A stretch of DNA of 53,289 bases, taken from contig CAKSOW010000017.1 of assembly GCA_934479825.1 (NCBI GenBank), positions 1-53,289 on the forward strand, in the 5' to 3' direction. The translations under genes were made by a program, and so were the position numbers. This DNA comes from an uncultured Eubacteriales bacterium. GTDB taxonomy: Bacteria > Bacillota > Clostridia > Oscillospirales > CAG-382. Under the pieces are notes generated by a model. It did not search any database and was not told the DNA's origin. It saw nothing but the letters and a program-made list of their open reading frames with translations. Shown piece after piece: positions 48,870 to 53,289 of the stretch; positions within the stretch are counted from its first letter, which is position 1, and the number at the start of each line of letters is the position of its first letter.

Positions 48870-49103
48870 TTAATACGCCGGGACACCGTTGACACAGCCT
48901 GCGAACTTCGCAATGACGCCACTGTCGATATAGCCGCCTTCATAATCCTTTTGCCGTTCAAGAAAGGCCGGAAATCCCTCTTTGTCCTCCCAAGGAGCTT
49001 GCGCCTTATAATCAAATCCTATCACGGTGCTCTCCGGAAACAGTAACTTATAATGCTGCGCTTCACCGGCATTTCCGCTTTTTCCATGGGCATATATCAT
49101 CAA
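48870..49103 (-). pseudogene. Truncated alpha/beta hydrolase paralogue fused to an unrelated tail
   Basis: 77 residues. The first 53 (MMIYAHGKSGNAGEAQHY... to about PAFLERQKD) match the N-terminus of the hydrolase at 44261-44878, with over half of residues identical by eye. The nucleophile, Asp and His regions are missing. The last 24 residues (GGYIDSGVIAKFAGCVNGV) do not match that protein, so the end looks like a join to another gene's 3' end. Probably inactive debris. Confidence 0.6.
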
Positions 49104-49140
49104 TTGTTTCGCAATTTCTCCGATTTTTGCTTTGTTTTTA

Positions 49141-49752
49141 TTACTTGCTGTTTTTTCTTCCCAAATAACGGAACACCTGACGTTTATACCGGCCGTACTC
49201 TTCCCCGAACGTATCTGCTAAATATTTTTCCTCCTGCAAAATCTGCAAATGGAGCATGAGAATCGCAAACACTGTAAAAAAGCCGGTCAGCGGATTGGCA
49301 TACATCAAAAATACGCCCAAATACATAAGATCAAAGCCCAAAAACGCCGGGTTGCGGCTGAATTTGTAAATACCGTCCGTTACAATAGCCGTCTTGTCGC
49401 TTTCGGGAATTCCGGCGCGCCAACTGTCTTTCATGCACAGCACCGCCGCAAGAAAAATAATATCTCCGGCGAGCGCCGTCAAAAATCCGGTAAAGCGCGC
49501 ATCGGACGGCATATAGTTCCAGCCGAGAGCCATGGATATAATCTGTGCCGGAATCACGGAATAGGTCGCAACCGCCATCCATGTTTCCACCCGGTGGAGG
49601 CTTTTTTCTTTTCTCCGTCCGATCTGTCTTGTCTGAATGCCGCGGCGATGTTGCGCAAGCATTTTTATCAGATAGATTCCGTAAAAAAGGACAAACACGG
49701 AAAGCGCCATGAAAAAGTACGGCAGATTCCCCTCAAAATCAATATGTATCAC
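49141..49752 (-). CDS. Isoprenylcysteine carboxyl methyltransferase (ICMT)-family membrane protein
   Basis: 203 residues, about five membrane helices, with the family's C-terminal signature GIYKFSRNPAFLGFDLMYLG, a helix, and EEKYLADTFGEEYGRYKRQVFRYL. The family methylates carboxyl groups of lipidated or small substrates with S-adenosylmethionine; bacterial members have mostly unknown substrates. Its ATG overlaps the stop of the YoaP-like gene (four bases), so they are co-translated. Confidence 0.87.
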   Translation of the reverse strand: MIHIDFEGNLPYFFMALSVFVLFYGIYLIKMLAQHRRGIQTRQIGRRKEKSLHRVETWMAVATYSVIPAQIISMALGWNYMPSDARFTGFLTALAGDIIFLAAVLCMKDSWRAGIPESDKTAIVTDGIYKFSRNPAFLGFDLMYLGVFLMYANPLTGFFTVFAILMLHLQILQEEKYLADTFGEEYGRYKRQVFRYLGRKNSK

Positions 49753-50516
49753 GTTGTACTCCCGTCCTTTAAGCTGTCATTCAACTTCAAAAACTTTTTG
49801 TCGTTCAGCATCTCATTGGTCACATACCGGCCGTTATAAAAGAGCGCATAGGTGGTAAGCGGCGTCGGGGCATTCTGCGCCTGTTCGGTTTTTGTCAGAT
49901 GAATCGCGCGGAAAGATATCCCCTGCTCTTTTGCGGTCTGTTCGACGACCGGCACATATTTTGCGGTAAAAGGACATTGATTCGTATAATACAGCACATA
50001 GCCGTCTCCGTCTGCATGCGGATGTCTGGCACATTCCTTGAAGGACGGTTTCGGGGCGTCCGGTTCAAGCGGCAGATACCATAATTCAATGCCGTTATCA
50101 CTTTCATCGCAAACGGTAAAACCCTTGGCAGCTAAAAACTTCGGGTCTGCCAAAAACGCCCGTTTCTTGGCGGACGAAAGAATACAGACCCCCTTTTTTC
50201 CCTTTTCCCTGCTGTCAGACAAACAGTGTCCCAATAAATCATTGGCATATCCGTGCCCTTTAAACGAGCCTGATACCCACAGGCAGTCGATATACATATA
50301 ATCCTCTGCCACAATCGGGATCCAGGCTTTTTCCGCCGGAATATACTCGATAAAGCACTTGCCGCGCTCGACGCTTCTGTAAAAAACAAGCCCCTCCTCC
50401 AATCGCTCTGCAAGCCATGCTTTTTTGGAGGATACCTGAATATCCTTATTATTGGAAATGGCGCAACAAATATGTTCTTTATCTAAATTTTCACTTGTTA
50501 CCGTGATGTGTTCCAT
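49749..50516 (-). CDS. GNAT acetyltransferase with YoaP-like C-terminal domain
   Basis: 255 residues. A GNAT domain (about 1-150: YIDCLWVSGSFKGHGYANDLLGHCLSDSREKGKKGVCILSSAKKRAFLADPKFLAAKGFT) precedes a YoaP-like thioredoxin-type domain (YVLYYTNQCPFTAKYVPVVEQTAKEQGI...TYALFYNGRYVTNEMLND). The Cys in NQCPF stands where thioredoxin-like proteins have their first active Cys; no CxxC is seen. Similar proteins in Firmicutes are of unknown role. Confidence 0.87.
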   Translation of the reverse strand: MEHITVTSENLDKEHICCAISNNKDIQVSSKKAWLAERLEEGLVFYRSVERGKCFIEYIPAEKAWIPIVAEDYMYIDCLWVSGSFKGHGYANDLLGHCLSDSREKGKKGVCILSSAKKRAFLADPKFLAAKGFTVCDESDNGIELWYLPLEPDAPKPSFKECARHPHADGDGYVLYYTNQCPFTAKYVPVVEQTAKEQGISFRAIHLTKTEQAQNAPTPLTTYALFYNGRYVTNEMLNDKKFLKLNDSLKDGSTT

Positions 50517-50543
50517 TTTATGTCACCTGATTCTCTCAATTTT

Positions 50544-51077
50544 TCATAGATTCGATAAGAGTGCGTTTATCATTGTATCGGTATCGTATACGCTGTCGAT
50601 CAAGTAATACAGACAACCGTTTTTCTGACACTCATTCAAAAAATCAGCGTTTTCTGCAAGCACGTTCTCTTGGGTACAATACGAATCGTCCAAGCGGTTC
50701 TCGATCACATAAGCATATGTCCGTATATCTTCAAAGTGCGTGAGGATATACGATTTACTCATCACCAAGCATAGATACCGGATATGCGCAAGATAGGTTT
50801 CCGGGAAATCGTTTTTCCAGTCAAACGGAATGTAGCACCCTTCGACAATGAGATTCTGCTTATTTTCAATGGCTGTCTTTATGATTTCCTTTACGATGTT
50901 CCATAAATAGGGCGTAAGCTCTTTGTCATCGCACGGAGTAAGCGCCGTTTCACCGCTGCGGATAAGTCCCATTTTCAGATGGTCAATGGACAAATATGGA
51001 ATTTTTAAGCGCTCCATGAGCTTTTGCGCCAAATTTGTTTTTCCGGTATGAGACGCGCCGGTTATCAGATAGATCAT
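50544..51077 (-). CDS. P-loop kinase-like protein
   Basis: 177 residues from the ATG at 51077; an extension to 51104 is open but lacks a ribosome site. MIYLITGASHTGKTNLAQKLMERL carries the Walker A G-x-x-x-x-G-K-T. IPYLSIDHLKMGLIRSG and NLIVEGCYIPFDW follow, as in nucleoside- or adenylate-kinase-like proteins. The specific acceptor is unknown. It diverges from sigG. Confidence 0.75.
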   Translation of the reverse strand: MIYLITGASHTGKTNLAQKLMERLKIPYLSIDHLKMGLIRSGETALTPCDDKELTPYLWNIVKEIIKTAIENKQNLIVEGCYIPFDWKNDFPETYLAHIRYLCLVMSKSYILTHFEDIRTYAYVIENRLDDSYCTQENVLAENADFLNECQKNGCLYYLIDSVYDTDTMINALLSNL

Positions 51078-51208
51078 GCAAATTGCCTCGTAATTCCTAA
51101 TCAAACCGTTTCCATTTCTTTCAAAAAAATCATATCACAAATCTCCGGACTTGTCAAGAATATAACGCTTTTCCCGATGATCCCGTTTTGTAAAAAACGA
51201 AAACGTCT

Positions 51209-51237
51209 GCATGAACTTCCGCCAAATGGAAATACTT
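51209..51237 (+). promoter_or_regulatory. Candidate sigma-F/sigma-G-type promoter of sigG
   Basis: GCATG (51209-51213), 17 bp, AATACTT (51231-51237). This resembles forespore sigma-factor promoters (GHATR and CATnnTA elements) rather than the housekeeping consensus seen elsewhere in the window. Assigned because the gene is known to be forespore-expressed; unproven. Confidence 0.4.
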
Positions 51238-51273
51238 CTTTTGTAAACAAAACAAAGGGAGGCTTTCCGGAAT

Positions 51274-52056
51274 ATGGCTTTAAACGGCGGAAAAGTGGAA
51301 ATCTGCGGCGTCAACACCTCGGAATTAAAGGTTCTTAGTGCAAAAGAGAAAGAAGAATTGTTGAAACGGGCGGCCAAGGGAGATAAGAAAGCGCGCGAAG
51401 AATTGATTTCCGGCAATTTGAAGTTAGTATTAAGCGTGATTCGCCGTTTCACCGGACGGGGGGAAAACCCGGACGATCTGTTTCAGGTCGGCTGTATCGG
51501 TCTTATCAAGGCGATTGATAATTTTGATCTGTCGCATGGCGTAAAATTCAGCACCTATGCCGTTCCCATGATCATCGGCGAATTAAGGCGCTATCTGCGC
51601 GACAACACGCCGATCCGCGTAAGCCGGTCGGTACGTGATCTTGCCTACAAGGCGCTGTCCGTCAAAGATGAATTATCCGCCAAGCTTTCGCGCGAACCGA
51701 AAATCGAAGAAATCGCCGCGGCGCTCGGCGTTCCGAAAGAAGATGTGGCGCTTTCACTCGACGCCATTGCAGATCCTGTATCGCTGTATGAACCGGTGTA
51801 CAGCGAAAACGGAGACAGCGTTTATGTCATGGATAAGGTCTGCGACACTGCCAACACCGATGAGAGCTGGTTGGAAACCATCGCCATTTCTCAGGCAATC
51901 GACAAGCTTTCACCACGCGAAAAACGTATTATTATGCTTCGTTTCTTTGAGGGACGCACACAAATGGAGGTGGCCGACGAAATATCCATCAGCCAAGCGC
52001 AGGTGTCCCGCTTAGAAAAAGGGGCGTTGGAACGCATAAAAAAGGATTTACGCTGA
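51274..52056 (+). CDS. sigG: Sporulation sigma factor SigG
   Basis: The late forespore sigma factor, 260 residues. The N-terminus GGKVEICGVNTSELKVL is the SigG-specific signature, followed by sigma region 2 (NLKLVLSVIRRFTGRGENPDDLFQVGCIGLIKAIDNFDLSHGVKFSTYAVPMIIGELRRYLRDN), region 3 and region 4 (LSPREKRIIMLRFFEGRTQMEVADEISISQAQVSRLEKGAL). Its presence shows that the lineage makes or once made endospores. AAGGGAGG lies 11 bases before the ATG. The next gene starts within the stop (TGATG). Unlike the classic arrangement, spoIIGA and sigE are not upstream. Confidence 0.95.
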   Translation: MALNGGKVEICGVNTSELKVLSAKEKEELLKRAAKGDKKAREELISGNLKLVLSVIRRFTGRGENPDDLFQVGCIGLIKAIDNFDLSHGVKFSTYAVPMIIGELRRYLRDNTPIRVSRSVRDLAYKALSVKDELSAKLSREPKIEEIAAALGVPKEDVALSLDAIADPVSLYEPVYSENGDSVYVMDKVCDTANTDESWLETIAISQAIDKLSPREKRIIMLRFFEGRTQMEVADEISISQAQVSRLEKGALERIKKDLR

Positions 52057-52487
52057 TGAACAAAAAAGCCAAAGAGAATACCGCGTCACCCCAAGAGCTC
52101 CCTGTACCTTTTCCGCTTAAATGGGCAGTCTTTCGCATTTTGCTGTCTTTTGCATTTGCCGCCGTGATGTTCGGAAACATACGCATTTTGGCCGGACTTT
52201 GTGCGGCGTCTGCCTTTACTGCCGGTCTTTTCTTCGGGAAAAGCCGGAACCTGCCGCAAAAAGCGCTGTTTTGCTTTCTTATCTCGCTTCTCCTATCGGC
52301 TGTATCCATTGGACTTTTGTTTCTGTTTCGCGATTATACACTGCGTGCTTGGCTATGCCCATGGCTATTTTCCATATTGGCTTTTTTGGTAAACGAATGG
52401 CTTGGCAGACGGTTGTCACTCCGAAAAGCGACGCTGTTTCGTTTTTTGTCGGCAAGCGCCGTTCTTTTTTCCTGTTTTTTAGGATAG
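52056..52487 (+). CDS. Hypothetical four-helix membrane protein after sigG
   Basis: 143 residues. A short charged N-terminus precedes about four helices (FRILLSFAFAAVMFGNIRILAGLCAASAFTAGLFFG, ALFCFLISLLLSAVSIGLLFLF, WLCPWLFSILAFLVNEWL and LFRFLSASAVLFSCFLG). It shares a base with the sigG stop, so the two are translated together and it may be sporulation-linked. No family recognised. Confidence 0.72.
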   Translation: MNKKAKENTASPQELPVPFPLKWAVFRILLSFAFAAVMFGNIRILAGLCAASAFTAGLFFGKSRNLPQKALFCFLISLLLSAVSIGLLFLFRDYTLRAWLCPWLFSILAFLVNEWLGRRLSLRKATLFRFLSASAVLFSCFLG

Positions 52488-52512
52488 AAAGCAAAAAAAG
52501 CGACGGAAACGC

Positions 52513-52541
52513 TTGAAAATAACAGCCGGTTATGATACAAT
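52513..52541 (+). promoter_or_regulatory. Promoter of the DUF4364-like gene
   Basis: TTGAAA (52513-52518), 17 bp, TACAAT (52536-52541). Confidence 0.65.
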
Positions 52542-52583
52542 AATATAAGACTTGATATCTAAAATCGGAAAGAGGGATCCTTC

Positions 52584-53108
52584 TTGCGTATCAACGCCGA
52601 ACAGCTTCGTATTCTCGTTCTCCTCGTCTTAGAACGTTATCCGAACGGTGTAAACGCCGACGCATTGCTTTCTGCGGTATATCACGCCGCAGTGGCGGAA
52701 CTTACTGATCTTCCGGACGTTATGGAACGTCTGGCAAAAGAAAATCTGATTGTGTTTTCGGACGGCAAGCCGGACAAGGTATGTTTGCTGACAACACTCG
52801 GACATTCGGTGGCACTGGAATTAAAGGACGATGTTCCGGAAAACGCCTTCCGTGCGGTCGTTCGGGAATATGAGGGCATCACAGAGGGCATGAACTATTC
52901 CTCTTCCGTCCGTACCGACGAAACCGGGACGTATTTTTCCTGCTCTGCCAAGGAAAAAGGCCGGATTCTTGCTGAAATTACGTTGCTTTTTGACGATGAA
53001 AAAGCCGCTTACACAGCCAAATGCAATTTTGACAAGCGTCCGGATGCGATTCTCCGCGCCTTCGGCGCCGTGCTTTCCGGTAATGCCGATTTTTTGCTTA
53101 CGCCATGA
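52584..53108 (+). CDS. DUF4364-like winged-helix protein
   Basis: 174 residues from a TTG start with AGAGGG upstream. The N-terminal half (LRILVLLVLERYPNGVNADALLSAVYHAAVAELTDLPDVMERLAKENLIVF...LLTTLGHSVALELKDDVP) looks like a winged helix as in the DUF4364 family; the C-terminal half is beta-rich. Function unknown, perhaps a regulator. It overlaps the next gene by four bases (ATGA). Confidence 0.65.
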   Translation: MRINAEQLRILVLLVLERYPNGVNADALLSAVYHAAVAELTDLPDVMERLAKENLIVFSDGKPDKVCLLTTLGHSVALELKDDVPENAFRAVVREYEGITEGMNYSSSVRTDETGTYFSCSAKEKGRILAEITLLFDDEKAAYTAKCNFDKRPDAILRAFGAVLSGNADFLLTP

Positions 53109-53289
53109 CCGAAAAGTTAAAAATACGGCAGGCTGTCTTAGTCGAGGGGAAATACGACAAGATCAAATTACAGCAATTGATCGACGCGCCGATCTTCACA
53201 ACCGGCGGTTTTTCGGTCTTTTCATCCGGTGAAAAAAACAACTCAACGCCTGCAAACCCGCCGTCTCTTGAAGCTTTACTTCCTCTTTT
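53105..53289 (+). CDS. TOPRIM-domain protein, RNase M5-like (partial at window end)
   Basis: The visible 61 codons open MTEKLKIRQAVLVEGKYDKI, where VEGKYD is the TOPRIM motif with its catalytic Glu, followed by KLQQLIDAPIFTTGGFSVFS. This N-terminus is typical of clostridial TOPRIM proteins related to ribonuclease M5 and carrying a DUF4093 tail. RNase M5 itself matures 5S rRNA; these relatives may do so or not. The gene runs off the window. It starts within the DUF4364-like stop. Confidence 0.78.
   Translation, partial: MTEKLKIRQAVLVEGKYDKIKLQQLIDAPIFTTGGFSVFSSGEKNNSTPANPPSLEALLPL

Noticed and set aside
1..53289. A CRISPR array or complete prophage
   Set aside because: No regularly spaced repeats or cas genes were seen, and the single lysin gene is not accompanied by phage structural genes.

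Overview
The window looks like a chromosomal segment of an anaerobic, endospore-forming member of the Clostridia (Firmicutes), probably of a gut or rumen lineage. The main evidence is a sigma-G sporulation factor gene, a T-box leader in front of thrS, pyrophosphate-metabolising pyruvate phosphate dikinase, NAD-linked dihydroorotate dehydrogenase (pyrD plus pyrK), energy-coupling-factor ATPases, and plant-glycan enzymes (GH78 rhamnosidase, CE15-like esterase). No taxon can be named from the sequence alone. Many promoters are close to TTGACA-N17-TATAAT, and in several cases they decide which start codon is right.

Layout. 1-0.9 kb: a small unknown gene diverging from an XRE regulator, with three operator-like repeats between them. 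0.96-5.9 kb: a cytoplasmic CE15-like esterase, YbaK deacylase, GH78 rhamnosidase and a membrane protein carrying a degenerate ImmA/IrrE-like domain. 5.9-6.3 kb: non-coding, with two copies of a twin-hairpin repeat. 6.3-12.1 kb: the complete pyrimidine operon pyrC-K-D-F-E-B-I on the minus strand, behind a structured leader that has a terminator and a competing helix. 12.3-19.8 kb (plus): a phage-type M23 lysin, T-box-thrS, a HIT protein, apt, mtaB, ecfA1-ecfA2 and two tRNA genes (Thr, Tyr). 20.3-32.5 kb (plus): a 5'-nucleotidase-like HAD protein and a peptide-use cluster (pepD, an M24 peptidase, oppBCDFA, pepT), then a purine permease. 32.7-35.3 kb: ppdK.

35.5-51.1 kb is different. It is almost entirely minus strand, densely packed and made of accessory genes: RsgA, a methyltransferase, an antibiotic-immunity-type ABC transporter with its two-component system (both the sensor kinase and the regulator carry frameshifts), a GyrI-like protein, CAT-family and Vat-family acetyltransferases, TfoX, DUF3795, GNAT, an alpha/beta hydrolase, several small unknowns, a flavodoxin, a Cys-rich KTR protein, two TetR regulators with visible operators, a truncated hydrolase paralogue, an ICMT-type methyltransferase, a YoaP-like acetyltransferase and a P-loop kinase. 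No integrase, transposase or relaxase is visible, so how it arrived is unknown. From 51.3 kb the core resumes with sigG, a small membrane protein, a DUF4364-like protein and a TOPRIM protein cut by the window end.

Best candidates for something undescribed: the pyr operon leader (11948-12100), in which one strand can pair either upstream or downstream and which has no recognisable PyrR box; the degenerate ImmA/IrrE-transmembrane-Cys-motif protein (4875-5912); the twin-hairpin repeat family; the 12-bp-spaced direct repeats upstream of the ABC operon; and the structured RNA leader of the tRNA-Thr gene.
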